Positions 11,937-23,659 of a stretch of DNA of 64,000 nt are shown here, in pieces. Both the position numbers and the translations under genes were made by a program. The DNA is from Wolfiporia cocos (lineage: Eukaryota; Basidiomycota; Agaricomycetes; Polyporales; Phaeolaceae). Positions within the stretch are counted from its first letter, which is position 1, and each line of letters starts with the position of its first letter. Under the pieces are notes generated by a model. That model saw only the letters and a program-made list of their open reading frames with translations. It did not search any database and had not been told where the DNA came from. The stretch lies in the NCBI GenBank assembly GCA_029448655.1, contig JACCLO010000004.1, positions 3,038,001 to 3,102,000 of the forward strand, in the 5' to 3' direction.

Positions 11937-14900
11937 TCAAATGTCTTCGTCTTTGTCCTCCAGTTGCGACGGTTTCAGCATTCCTGGAATCCGCATGGCA
12001 GCTTCCCGTTCTTCCTGAGCCTTGCGCTGTGCCTCCGCCTCCTTCTCCTCAAGGTACAGCTCCGCGTTATCACCGGAGAACTCCTTGAGCTGAATGAGGA
12101 AATCGCGCAGCGCGAGCTTGAAGCGGTTGATGTCACTGTGATATTCGCTCAAGCCGATAACGAAGGCCTGGATCTGGGCGCTGGAGATGACAACATCGTT
12201 TAGTGTGGATGAACCTCAGCACAATCAGAACCCTCACTTTTGTACGTGCGGGAAGGCGGACTTCAGAAGACTTGCGGTGTACTCGCGCAAGAAAACAGAG
12301 TTGCTCATGTTGGGATCTGGTACTGACGCTGGGTCGAATAGAGGCACAGTAATCTGATTGGTCTCAACCAGCTGGAACAACCGCGCCAGCAGTAGCGACT
12401 GCAGCTTGAATCCGCTCTTGTGGTCAGTATCCGTAAGCACGAAGAAGATATCTTGCATGATGCTCAGGAAGTACTGCTGGAAGAAGGCATTTGACACGCC
12501 GGGGTCGGCACCTGCGAAATTGTTGATGACCTCCAAACACACTAGACGGTTCTGTATCAGCAGTTGTTCAGGGAAAGATGCTGTGACCCACAGTTCAGGC
12601 CCGTCTCGGCAATGTCGCGCATAGTATGTTTGATGGCCCAGATGATACTGTCCATGAACAGCTTGAATTGCGCTGGCGAGATCGTGAGAAGTGCTTCCGA
12701 TAACAGCATCAGTAACGAACCCAGAAGATCAGTGACGAATGACTCTACCTGGGAAGCAGTTCAAGTTGATTGCCCGGAGGAGTTTAAAGAAGCCGACTCG
12801 GTGCTCAGGGAACTCCGCAAAGTCTTGATTGATCATATTCAATGTTGGCTCGAATACCGCGTCGAGAATAGCGGGCACTTGAGGCGTTAGCAACGGCTAA
12901 ATAAAAACAGGTTAGATATGCGAGTTGTCGTGCCTACAAGTGACACCACATACCCCGAGCTTGCCAATGATCGTGGCCATGACATTCAAGACTTCGGCAT
13001 CCCTTGCAGCAGGGACGTTGCGGTTGTAGTCACCGAGGATGGCGTCCAACAACGGCGGCATGAAGTTATTATTCACCGTCTCGAGGTCCTCCGCCTTTTT
13101 GATGAACGTCTCCATCAGCTTCAAGATCTCCTTTTTGATAGTGCGGAGATGCCGAATCTTCGGTGTCTTCGTGGCAATTTGGCCTGTGATCTGTCGTGAG
13201 CTGTGGGGAGATGCACAAGACAGCATTAGATACCTTCTTGTGCTACTGTCTCGCTGATAATACTGCTGACAGCCTTGTATAAGCCGAGCATGTCCAAGAA
13301 GATCCTGCCGATTTGGGGGAGGTAGAAGCTGCCGATAGACGTGCAAGCTGCGACGTTCGTCTTCAAAACATTCGACAGGATCTTGATGTTGTCCGGGCTG
13401 CTGAGAACGTCTAGACTTTGCGCGGCTTGCGACATCAAAGCGTCCCACTGTCAGTGTAAGCATGATTCAGACGGCCTACTCTATTCACTTGAGAAGGAAC
13501 ATACGGCAGAGTTAGGCAGGTCCATTAGCCTCTCAATCAACTTCTCCTGCAGAGGCTTGTTGGGCTGCGCGGAGATCATGTATCCTACTGCTTCATAGAA
13601 TGTGTGGACCTGTGTTCAAGCAATTATGACGCAGCCACATATATACGCAAAACGCGACTACCGACCTGCTGTGGCGAGAGATCGACAGTGATTCTGTGCA
13701 GCATGCGGAGAATCTCGTCGACAAATGGCTCCTGCTCCCCTGACTGCTGCATGACGAAGTGCCTCCTGCACTTCTGCGCAATCTTGATGAACGTATCGCA
13801 CGCCATGTCCTGGACACCTATCGCGCGCGCCACGGGTTAACCTCGTCACGAAACGAACGAAACTGACAATGAACGGTAACGGAAACTCTGGTGAAGATCT
13901 CAATCAACCGTGAATGAATGCTTACCTTCGTGGGTCTCATGCATGAACTCGAAGAGCTTGTTGACGACAGTCTTCAAGAACTTCCAGTGCGCCTTGAGGA
14001 AACGAGGGTACTGGCCGACAATGTACATGATATCGGAGGCAACCACTGCCTTATTATCCTTTCCTCGCTTAATCTCGCAGAGACCAAGCAGGTCCTTGAT
14101 GACAGTCACCAAGAATCGCTTTTCTGTCTCCTCATCTATGTAGATAAACATTAGTAAAACCCTCAGTTAATAACATGAGGGATACGCACTCATGGCACCG
14201 GAGATCGAGCCAATAGCCCAGCAAAGGGTGTTGAGGTTCTGCCATGACCACTCGGAGCCATCAACTTGCTTTGCAAGCTTCTCGGTGAGGATGTTCTCTG
14301 TGTCATTAACGTCCAAGTGCGTCAAGTAGACGAGCAGTTCACGCATCGACTTGTAAAGAACGATGGTGTCGCTTTCTTTCATGAACTCGCGCACGATCTC
14401 GCCTTCCTCGTTCTCGACGATAAGCACCTACGAAGCGATATGGCGTCGATATATCAATGTCAACAAAGCAGTATGGCACGTACTTCTTCTGGCTTCACCA
14501 TCTTCTCGATTACAACCAAACGAAGATTGGACAAAACATCACTGTAGATGTTCTTTCTCAATGCCATCCCGTTCAGCATGCTCTGACTCGACCCGCCCAG
14601 GCTCAGCCCCATGAGAAGGCCGCTCTCTCCGATAGGCAGGCTCTGAATCTCATCGTAGAGCTCTGATACCAGCTTGACCCAGTACTCCAAGCAAATCTTG
14701 AATATCTCGCGTTCATCCACCTGCGAAATCTTCACCATGTATAGGTGTGCATTCAGCAGGACATCGCGGTTGGCCTCGGACTCTACCGCGCGTAAATGCT
14801 TGGTGAGGAAGTTGGACAAAAACAGAGCGAGATTGAGCACGAGCTCTTGCCCAGAGTCTCCGGCGTTCGCGTACGCTTGTGCAATATTAGTGCTCGGGGG

Positions 14901-16098
14901 AATCATGCGGTTGACGGAGGTCATGACCATCGCGAACAAGATCACAAACTTGGGGTCGTATTCCGGTCCAACATCGAGAGCAGCGATCTCCGCAAGGCAC
15001 TTCAGCGTGACGTTGCGGAACTCCGGTGCCTCTAGGAACTAAAAGACGCGAAAAGACGCGTTCAATACCATGCTTAACGCGTGAACGAGTGGCGGGCGCT
15101 TACCCGATTGAGGAGCAGATCAATGATGGTTGTCTCGAAGATATACCCGAGAGGGATCCAGTTCAGGAATCGGAGGAGTGTGTCTAATGTGGCTTTGATG
15201 AGGGACGTTTTCTGCGCCTCCTCGAGAATTTCCGAGCACAGTTTGAAGATCTCGGAAAACTCGCCACACATCTGGTTCTTCAGGTGCTTCACCTTCGCTT
15301 GAGTCATCTGCTCTGCGGAGAAATCGAAGATCTCCTCCGATAGCAGCTTGAGAATGACCATGTTGTTCTCGCATAGCGAGAGGTTCGTTTTTGATGACTC
15401 TACGAGTTCGGTAATAAAGTTCGGCCAGTTATGTGGCCACTCTTGCTTGAGAATCTGTGGCCCTGTTTGTAAATATGCACGGTAGATAGAATGTTTACGT
15501 ACCTGCACGAGCGCCAGATTTAGCTTATTCAGGTACGTCTTCTCCCTCCTCATTGTGGCCTCATCGGACGCAACCTTGACCGTGATACCAACGATGAAAT
15601 TCCGGATACCTGGAAGAAGGGTGAGTGGCAATCACGCAGCGTATCCCCTGTGGCGCCACTTGCCTTGTCGTTGCGCATCGGGCAGCGACTTCCATCTTGT
15701 CAAAATTAGCTTCTCGATAATTTGCAGGCCGATGTACTGTAGGGGCACATGAGCGCTGCGAGCAAATGTACTAAGCGTCGTCATGCACCTTGGTCTGCGG
15801 GAACGATGCCCCCTCCAAAATCTCTGGAACCCTCGTCCATGCATCAGGGCTCTCCTGAAACTGCGTCAGGACTTGCTGTGCCATTGCTTGCTAGATAAGC
15901 GAGGAAGAAGCATATTCGACGTCAGCAGCAGCATTACAATGCGTAATCGGCCACGCACCTCCTGGCCGACGCCTGAGTAGAAGGCGATGACCACCTTGTC
16001 CATTAGCGAGACATCGAACTCTTTGGAGAAGTCCAGTATGCCCTGCACAAGCGTGAGCGGCACGCACCATCGCGGTCAGCATGCGCACTCACCTCCAT
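11937..16098 (-). CDS. crm1: exportin-1 / CRM1 nuclear export receptor
   Basis: Karyopherin-beta that exports leucine-rich NES cargo from the nucleus with Ran-GTP. The chain begins ME then [18 protein letters not shown]; the first coding exon is only ATGGAG (16093-16098), followed by a 50-nt intron. Later exons give [38 protein letters not shown] (a CRM1 hallmark), [77 protein letters not shown] and [19 protein letters not shown]. The C-terminus is LPGMLKP-like and acidic, ending DEDI at 11940. The Cys of LLGLCE (codon 14077-14079) equals human Cys528, the leptomycin B target, predicting drug sensitivity by analogy. At least a dozen short introns are present. It is divergent from the MDR gene, with 315 bp between start codons. 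Confidence 0.95.
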
Positions 16099-16413
16099 GG
16101 CGACGAAGCTATCGATGGACGCGTATAATCGTTGTCGTAGTCGCAGACGATGGCGAAGCTGCTTACTTAGAAGGAACGCCTGTGGCTGGGCAGAGGGCGC
16201 GCAAGATCCGATGTCAATCTCCGAAGACACGCTTTTCAGTCCCCGCCAATCCTCACGTGACCCCAGTCTCCCATTCCGAGAATGTCGGGACCAGACTCGG
16301 CGTGTCTAGCAATGCGTCCGGAATAATGCAACAGCTTGCGTCAGTAGGCCGCAGTATCGGTGGTAAGTGGTCTAGCTGATATATCCGAACGTTTTCTCAG
16401 CACTACGATCACG
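16099..16413. promoter_or_regulatory. shared divergent promoter of CRM1 and the MDR oxidoreductase
   Basis: The 315 bp between the CRM1 ATG (16098, minus) and the MDR ATG (16414, plus) must hold both core promoters and 5' UTRs. No TATA box is evident on either strand. A CT-rich stretch with TTTTCTCAGCACTAC precedes the MDR start and may be an initiator or a 5'-UTR splice acceptor. Confidence 0.5.
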
Positions 16414-17726
16414 ATGTCCATCCCGCAAACTCAACAGGCATGGCGCGCCACGGCCAAGGGCGCGCCTGGCAAGGTTCTCCGTCTGGACAATGATGTGCCA
16501 GTCCCGGTCAAGCTCAAGAAAGGCGAGGTCCTTGTCAAAGTACAGGCCGCAGCCTTGAACCCGATGTGAGTGGACCAAACGGACGCGTACGACAACCCTG
16601 ACAGGCACTCAGCGGTTACAAGCTGATGCAGCTTTTGCCGGGGTTCGTCCTGAAGAGACCATACATTCCGGAGCACGACTTTGCTGGGGTCGTCGTGGAC
16701 TCTAATGGCACCGAATACCAGAACGGTGACGCGGTTTATGGGTTCTTGACAGTCCGTACGTGGCAATGACGCGTTCCTATCCTCTGTACCGAGTTCATGC
16801 TTGTGTGCAGCGCTCTTTATGCAGACGCGACAGGGCACTCTCGCACAATATATTCGTGCACCGACTACTCACTTCATCCGGAGACCAGATGATATCCCTC
16901 CAACTCAAGCTGCAGGGGTACCTCTCGCAGCAATGACTGCATACCAGGGCTTGTTCCAAGTGGCCCATCTCGAACCGGAGCAACGCGTTTTCATCAACGG
17001 AGGAAGCACGGCGGTAGGCTCGTTTGCCATACAGCTTGCGAAGGCGATCGGGTGCAAAGTGACTGCCACTGCTTCGGGCAAGAACGAGGAGTATGTGCAC
17101 TCGCTGGGCGCTGACGAGGCACGCGTCTTTCTGTGAGTTGGCACATGTTATGCTGACTTCCAAATAGTTTGTGGACTATACGAAAGGCCCTCTCCACACC
17201 GCGCTCGCGGAAAATCCCCCGTCTCCCAAGTATCACGTCATTTTTGAGACTGTTGGCTTGGTAGACACAGCTCTTTACACGAATAGTGAGGCATACCTCG
17301 CTCCGGGCGGTGTATTCGTCTCTACTGGACCTCAGCCGAAAGGTTTTGACATTGCGGGCATTGGCAAACTGCTGTGGAAAGTCTTCCTGCAGCCAAAATG
17401 GCTGGGGGGAACGAAGCGGACGTGGAAGTAAGTACAGCCATTGTGCTAGGTGTCCTCACCTCACGCGTATGATCAGGATGGTCTCCGTCGCAGAGAAACG
17501 TGAGGACCTCCAGAGGATAACGCAATACATCACAGAGGGTGTGCAGACTCTTGACTTTGACCCGCTCATGCACTGACTCATCGATTTACTACGTCATGCA
17601 GGCAAAGTTAGACCCCTTGTGGACTCCGTCTACGGCTTCGAAGACGTGCCCAAGGCGTACGAGCGGATCATGACGAGTCGTGCGACTGGGAAAGTCGTCA
17701 TCAAGGTGGACTCTGAAGCAGAGTAG
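16414..17726 (+). CDS. zinc-independent MDR-family NAD(P)H oxidoreductase
   Basis: Medium-chain dehydrogenase/reductase of the quinone oxidoreductase/RTN4IP1-like type. The start MSIPQTQQAWRATAKGAPGK leads into a GroES-like domain (GEVLVKVQAAALNPM, then GYKLMQLLPGF after an intron, and IPEHDFAGVVVD). The Rossmann domain has INGGSTAVGSFAIQLAKAIG as its nucleotide-binding loop. The C-terminus is KVRPLVDSVYGFEDVPKAYE, then GKVVIKVD. The Cys/His ligands of zinc alcohol dehydrogenases are absent. The substrate cannot be inferred. Introns are about 50-60 nt. At 17119 the splice joining GADE to FVDYTK either uses a GC donor (GAG|GCACGC) or a weak GT donor six bases later. Confidence 0.9.
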
Positions 17727-18742
17727 TCTCGCAACGTGCTGTCTGTCCTCTATCCGGATTAGTATCCCTCTTGATTGACTGTAGGCATTGTTGTTTGCGG
17801 CCTTTCATTAGTGTAACGGTGGTTGACTAGTGTGCCTGCACGCCCACAATCGTTGTACTTGCCTTTATCTCTGCGTACAATACACTCAGATGGCAGCTAG
17901 CAAGGAAGCATGTACTATATGAATTGACGACTGTTTGGGTGTGCCCATGTGCTGCGAATGCCCCCCCTAGGCCTGAGTTTACGGGCAAGAGTCGGTTGAA
18001 CTACGATACCTGCCTATAAGGGGAACGCAACCTGGCCAGCGATAGCGATTGCGCTCAGAAATATCGGCCGTGGGAATATCTTTGCGACGCGCGAGCGCCC
18101 GCGCGCTTGTCACGCCTTGCTCACGCTTGCTCGGCGCCTACGTCACGTCAATCACTACCGGCTGTTCAATATTCAATGCCCGACACAACCCTCTCTGAAG
18201 CGCAAACTCGTGTTCTTGCTGCACATATGGCTATATTTTGGGCCACAGCGTCCCTTATTGAGCTTCGAAATGAGGTCAGCTGAGAGGAAGCTGCGTACAT
18301 CCAAAGTCTGCATGGCCAGTCACAATCATGTCACAATAGGTCACACGGCGGTCACTGCCCGCGCTCAGTAGCGGTTCGCATTTCCGAACGGTCTGACATT
18401 GCAAAATCTGACATTGCAAAATCGACATCGCTGGCCAGCGCTGTCGAGCGTCTGTTTTTTGGCAGGGAAATCGGTCGCCAGCGATATCAAGTTGCGTTCC
18501 CGTACAGGCCCTAAATTGGTGGCGATTACCCGCTCGATCGGCGCGGAGCAACAGTTCTGATCTCGACTTTCAAGAGTTGCACCAACGTTTTGTGTTCAGC
18601 CATATCTGACGAGTCGCATCAGCACATTACCATCCAGACTCTCACCCACTAAGAGACAATTCGTGCGTTGCAGGTTCTCTGATTTTGATTTCAGTTACAA
18701 TCGTTGAACGCGGACGGCTTGGCACTTGCAGATTTACCCACC
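17727..18742. other. intergenic between the MDR gene and BUD32
   Basis: Holds an inverted-repeat segment (18021-18501, listed separately) and a 15-base direct duplication TCTGACATTGCAAAA at about 18391-18420. No coding chain was recognised. The last 200 bases are the presumed BUD32 promoter. Confidence 0.4.
18021..18501. mobile_element. putative MITE with 11-bp terminal inverted repeats
   Basis: GGGAACGCAAC at 18021-18031 is exactly inverted as GTTGCGTTCCC at 18491-18501. Subterminal motifs recur on both sides: CTGGCCAGCGATAGCGATT on the left; CGCTGGCCAGCGCTGTCGAG and GTCGCCAGCGATATC on the right. The 481-bp interior has no ORF of note. No target-site duplication was found by eye, so the superfamily is open. 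Confidence 0.5.
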
Positions 18743-19852
18743 ATGACGAACGAAGCCACCATATCACCAACCCAAAGATTGCTTGCCTCAGCCAGCCCAG
18801 TGTCGCAGGGCGCCGAAGCAGCAAGTTGATCGCGCCTTCCTCTTAGACCGCTCTAACTGGCCTCTGTCATGCATCCTGCTCGAAATCGCGACTCCAGAAA
18901 GTATACAAGGCGTATCTCCATCCGGCACTGGTATCTTCTGCTGCTGGGCCTGACGCAGCTGCCGAGCCTGTGCTGCTGAAGTACCGCTTTCACAAACAAT
19001 ACCGACACCCCTCCCTTGACGCGTCTCTAACCAAAGCTAGAGTAGCGGGCGAGGCGCGTGCTTTGATCAAGTGTCTCCGGTATGCCTGGCTATGCCTCTG
19101 AGTTGTGCGCATCGCTGATTGGTCTAGCGAAGACATGGGGTGAACGTTCCGGGGATCCGCATGGTTGACGCGACGGAGGGCGTTTTGGCACTTGAATGGA
19201 TCGAAGGGAAGAGTATCCGATTCCTGCTAGGCGGAGGAGCCGAAGGGGAAGATGAAGCCGCATATGATGACGATCCTGCCGATGATGCGGACCAAGAAAT
19301 CGAAGAGGAGCCTTTACTACAATACGGTGCCACGCAAGGTACGCTGTATTTGCCCGTACCGGACGTGAGCATTGATTGTACGGTGTTTTTAGAGGACGTA
19401 ATGCAGATGATTGGCACAGAGATCGCGAAAATGCACCAGGCCGATATCATACACGGTGATTTGACCACTTCGAATATGATCCTGCGACATCCCTCGTCGC
19501 GTAAAGGCTTGCAGCTTGTGGGTGAACCATCTTCGACGATCCATTATGCATTTTTCACATGCGCTCTTCAGGTTCTAATTGACTTCGGCTTGGCGTATAC
19601 GTCCACCTTAGTCGAGGACAAAGCAGTTGACCTATATGTCTTAGAGCGCGCTTTCGCCTCAACACATCCGGCTTCTGAGCCGCTGTTCGCTTCAGTGCTC
19701 AAAGCATACCAATCCAAGATGGGCCGTGACTGGACTACGGTCTCAAAGCGTTTAGACGATGGTACGTCTCCAAATTGCAAGCTGTGTAAGATCGAGTGAT
19801 GAACAAGAACACAGTGAGATTGAGGGGTCGTAAGCGTAGCATGGTAGGATGA
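18743..19852 (+). CDS. BUD32: BUD32/PRPK atypical kinase of the KEOPS (EKC) complex
   Basis: Small atypical kinase/ATPase needed for tRNA t6A37 synthesis and telomere functions as part of KEOPS. Exon 1 (18743-18820) reads MTNEATISPTQ, ending VSQGAEA. A GC-AG intron (18821-18897, GCAAGT donor, CTAAC branch site) joins it to KVYKAYLHPALVSSAAGPDA; the Lys-bearing strand follows as VLLKYRFHKQYRHPSLD. Exon 3 starts at 19133 (HGVNVPGIRMVDATEG) and has an acidic insert (about residues 130-155). The catalytic loop is IIHGDLTTSNMILR, and a 54-nt intron (19518-19571, a multiple of three with no stop) precedes VLIDFGLAYTS. The last exon (19815-19852) encodes the family-diagnostic tail VRLRGRKRSMVG. All key residues are present. 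Confidence 0.95.
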
Positions 19853-21434
19853 AAGTTGAACATCTCCCTGACGCGGTGACATGGAGGTCACTCGCGTGTC
19901 GCAGAGCTGCATCAGTCCAATTGTCCCAAATATCCTTGTCCAATCTCGTACAAGCCTCAAAATACAGTTACATTGCAACGATGTTGCACGTTTGCCGACG
20001 CTAACAAGGGGAGGTGAGTACAACGCCATCGCCATCGCCTGCGTACCTTGATCGCGGCCATCAAACGGTCGGCGCATACAAGACAGGCCTCAGAACAACT
20101 CGCGAACTCAAAATTACAATAGTCGCTGTCGCGCCTACCGCACGCCGATATCAACTTGTTGTCTGGCTGTTGTCTCCGATCAACTTTGTCAGCGCTTCTT
20201 AACCTGTGGGGCGGCTATGCCTCGGCGGGATGGGGTCCTCATGCTCGTCAGTTTCGATGCACGGTTCGCGATAAATATCCGCGCACAACGCCACATCCCC
20301 ACCTGAATCGTTGATTTGACCCTTATCGACTTTTGGCTTCCGCTGCCTAATTCTCACCGGATTCTCATTGAGCGCCACCTAACTTGGGGCCGTTGATGCG
20401 ACAACAATGTAAGTGGCGTACTGTCAATCAGGTGTCAGAAGACCATTGTCATGATAATAAGTATAGTATGCGAAAAAAAAACCACTCTACATGGAGAACA
20501 TCACTACTCCCGATGTTTGTCTATTATGACAACCTACGATTCTTCAAGCACTACACATGCAGCTTTGCTAAGGTCAGTAGGCCGAGCCATTTTGACTGCG
20601 TGATGTTGTGAAAGCGTCGCATATTCTCACGAGCAAGTCATTGCGCACGGGGATAGTGAGCTGCACCAGTCGAGTGGTGTCCAAGCAGCATGTCGTTCGC
20701 GGTAATCAGGAAGATGATGAACATGCCAGCACAGACAAACAACTCCTTTTGAAACATATCACTCCGTGCAGCTTATGTGACTATGCTTCAAAAAAGCAAT
20801 CTGCAGACCGGAACGAAGCAACTTGGGCATAATCGAGACTGTCGATAAACGACTCGGATACCGATGAGGAGGCTCACCTGAAACCGGCATTGGAGATGAT
20901 CGATGTCGGTGAACTCCTACTTGCGATAAGTCAATGATTCTACCACGACATGACAATAATGTCCGGGTACTTGATTGGATTCTGCCATAGAATATGGCAC
21001 ACAAGGACATTTTTATGGGACAACAGTCATGCATCCGAATCCTACCTCGAGAACGATTGCATTGTACGCACTGCCAGGGTCTCTCACGCCACTACTCGGA
21101 TATAAAGTAGATCTCGATGGCAGATCGACTTATCCAAGGCAGCAATATTTCACGTTGTGCTTGTACTTCTCGTACACAAGACGGACATTGCAACCATCGT
21201 CGCAGCAAGACTATTGACATCCAACGCGACCAGCCATCATTGTGATCCTGCCAATATGACAAGCGCTTGCGTGCCTCGAGGACGGCTGTGCCTCAGCGGC
21301 AACCTTATAGTGCGGTCCTCGTGCTTGCCAGCTCTGACGTGCATATATTTTCGAGCGCAACACCGCTTGCCTGCTGCTTCGACCTCGACCTCGTCGTTGT
21401 TCCTCTCCCGTGGTCCAGCTTCCATTAGTTCGCA
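19853..21434. other. no gene supported
   Basis: About 1.6 kb with only short frames lacking domains. A poly-A run sits near 20471. The 5' flank and promoter of the kinase gene at 21435 occupy the right end. No repeat or RNA gene was seen. Confidence 0.35.
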
Positions 21435-23659
21435 ATGAGCGCCATTGTGGGTGTAGCCATTGATGCCTCCAGGATAGTCGGCGACATAAGTGGCATACCC
21501 GGAATCGGTACTGCGGCGTCATGTGTCCAAGCTATAAACGATAGATGCAACCAGGTGGTATCTCATAAGGTGAGCAGCTACTGCCCATCCTCTGTATTCT
21601 CCGCGCAAATGTTCATCGGCCCGTAGAAAGAGTGTCAGCTACTAGCAAACCAGGCGGCAGTACTGTTACAGGCGCTGCGCACCTACAATGTAGAAGTAGA
21701 TCAGCTCCGCGCAGCTGCTGATGAGGTCACCTTGTATGTTCTCTGGTCTTCATACTGGTGCACGTACCAATGCAGGAGCAGCGTATTGCGAAGTGTGTAC
21801 GACCGTCTCGAAGTCTGGGCAAGCTATAGCAGGGTCCGGGCATTTCGTGAGTGGCTGGCAGCTTCTGGCCGCTCGTTGCCTGCTGACATTGCGCTCAGTC
21901 AACGATGGCAAAGTGAGTGATGGGATTCGCAAATGCGAGGCAGACCTGAATATCGCGATCTCGAAATTTCACGTATGGATATCATTGAACTGTGCAACCA
22001 CATGTTAACGCCAGTAATCCAGATTACTTCCAACATCACTGTGGCGAATGCACAACGGATGGCCGAGGCGGTACAGGCGCAGCAACATGAGGAAGTTATG
22101 CAGCTGCAACGACAGAACAATGAGAACCTCATGGAGTTCAAGGCATTACTTCTTAAGGTGCTCCCACAAGATGACACAATTGCAACGGAGTTAGGCAGGA
22201 CAAGTACACCGACTCCGCAGCAGCTAATGGAGGCGGGACAACATGTGAGGTTCACGGATAGCTATAGCAAGCAAACACTCACATCTCTACAGGTCCTCAC
22301 AAGTCGCGGCGATCCCGAAGCTACCACTACAGAGGAGCAAGTCATGGAAGTCGAGAGGCTGTTGAGTGAATTGCGGAACCAGACAGGCGTCAAATCCAGT
22401 GTACCTGTCTTGGACAAGCAAGTTGAGCGTGTTGGGAAGTACCCTATGGAGAAAGGTGGCACCAGCGAAATATATTTAGGACGCTGGTTGGGTCGAGAGA
22501 AGGTCTGACAGCTCCCTAGCTGTGGTCGCATTTCTACTAAGTGTATCCCTCTAGGTTGCCCTCAAGGTCCTCCGGACAGTTCTCGTATCCCCGAGGGCCA
22601 GGGATGTATGTGCGAGCATTGCCTCTGATTACTCGTGCTGACTTCTCTTCAAGCATTTTGCACGCGAGATCAAGGTCTGGTCCAAGTTGGACCACCCGAA
22701 CGTACTCCCACTGTTGGGTATCGTGACCGACATTGGTTACTTTGTACAAACGGTTTGTTTGAAGGTTCACATCAGAACGCATGACGCTCATTGTATACGT
22801 TACCTCAAGGTTGCACCCTACATGGAGAACGGTAGCATTCTGGAGTATGGTGCTGCTCCTCTTATCTACAACCCTTGCTCACTCCTGTTTAGATACGCAG
22901 CGCGGAATAAGGACGCGAACAGGCCTCAATTGGTCCGTAACCATGTATCAAATGATGAGCAATCTGGCTCACATCTTAAACTACAGCTTTGTGGCGCCGC
23001 GAAGGGACTCGCATATCTTCACGAGCAAGGCGTTGTACATGGGAATGGTAAGTCGGCATGCATGCGCCACATAATAGGTTGTTAATTATCTCCGGGTAGT
23101 GAGATGCGTAAGTATACCTAAACGAGCCATGAAATCCAGATAGACTAATTCGATGTGGCCGACGGCTAGTCGAACATACTCATCACAGATAAGGTTTGTC
23201 TGTGCAACCGGAAAACCATTCGTTCGCATTTAATCACTTCGTGACTAGGTGGAAGCCTGCATATGTGATTTCGGGATGGCGAAGATCATTGGCGACATTA
23301 CGGACTCTGTCCCCTCGGCGACGTTGACCCAAACGGGATCGACGCGGTGGCTCGCACCGGAGCTGATTTTCGACGCCAGCTGCAATCCCTCCCCAGCCAC
23401 TGACGTCTGGTCCTTCGGCATGACGATGCTGGAGTGCTTTACATTGCGCCCACCGTGGCGAGAGGTCAAGCGCGAGGCGCACGTCGTCCGACGCCTAAGT
23501 TCGGAGGTGACTGTGCGTCCCTTGCGCGCAATAGAGGCACAAGATCTGACGGACGATATCTGGCGTATGATGATGATGTGCTGGGAGCAGGACCCCGCAC
23601 AGCGATGTTCATTGACTGCTGTTGCGGAGTGTCTGGACGGTTCCGTTGCTGTTGCCTGA
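21435..23659 (+). CDS. TKL-type protein kinase with MLKL-like N-terminal helical domain; HGN catalytic loop
   Basis: Exon 1 (21435-21569) starts MSAIVGVAIDASRIVGDISG; a helical region follows (KECQLLANQAAVLLQALRTY, VYDRLEVWASYSRVRAF) that resembles the four-helix bundle of MLKL-like proteins. A coiled coil (AQRMAEAVQAQQHEEVMQLQ) precedes the kinase domain: glycine loop KGGTSEIYLGRW, VAIK-like VALKVLRTV, hinge VAPYMENGSILEY, catalytic loop YLHEQGVVHGN, DFG as CDFGMAKIIGD, TRWLAPEL, DVWSFGMTMLECF and WEQDPAQRCSL. After HGN come an 8-nt microexon (23100-23107), a 24-nt exon (23170-23193, SNILITDK) and a last exon from 23249 (VEACICDFG). The catalytic Asp is Asn (AAT, 23044-23046), so activity is doubtful. 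Probably a signalling or cell-death kinase; the substrate is unknown. Confidence 0.8.

Noticed and set aside
19518..19571. 18-residue insertion in the BUD32 kinase domain before DFG
   Set aside because: The segment has GT...CAG borders, is a multiple of three, and interrupts LQL-VLIDFGLA; it is an intron that happens to lack stops.
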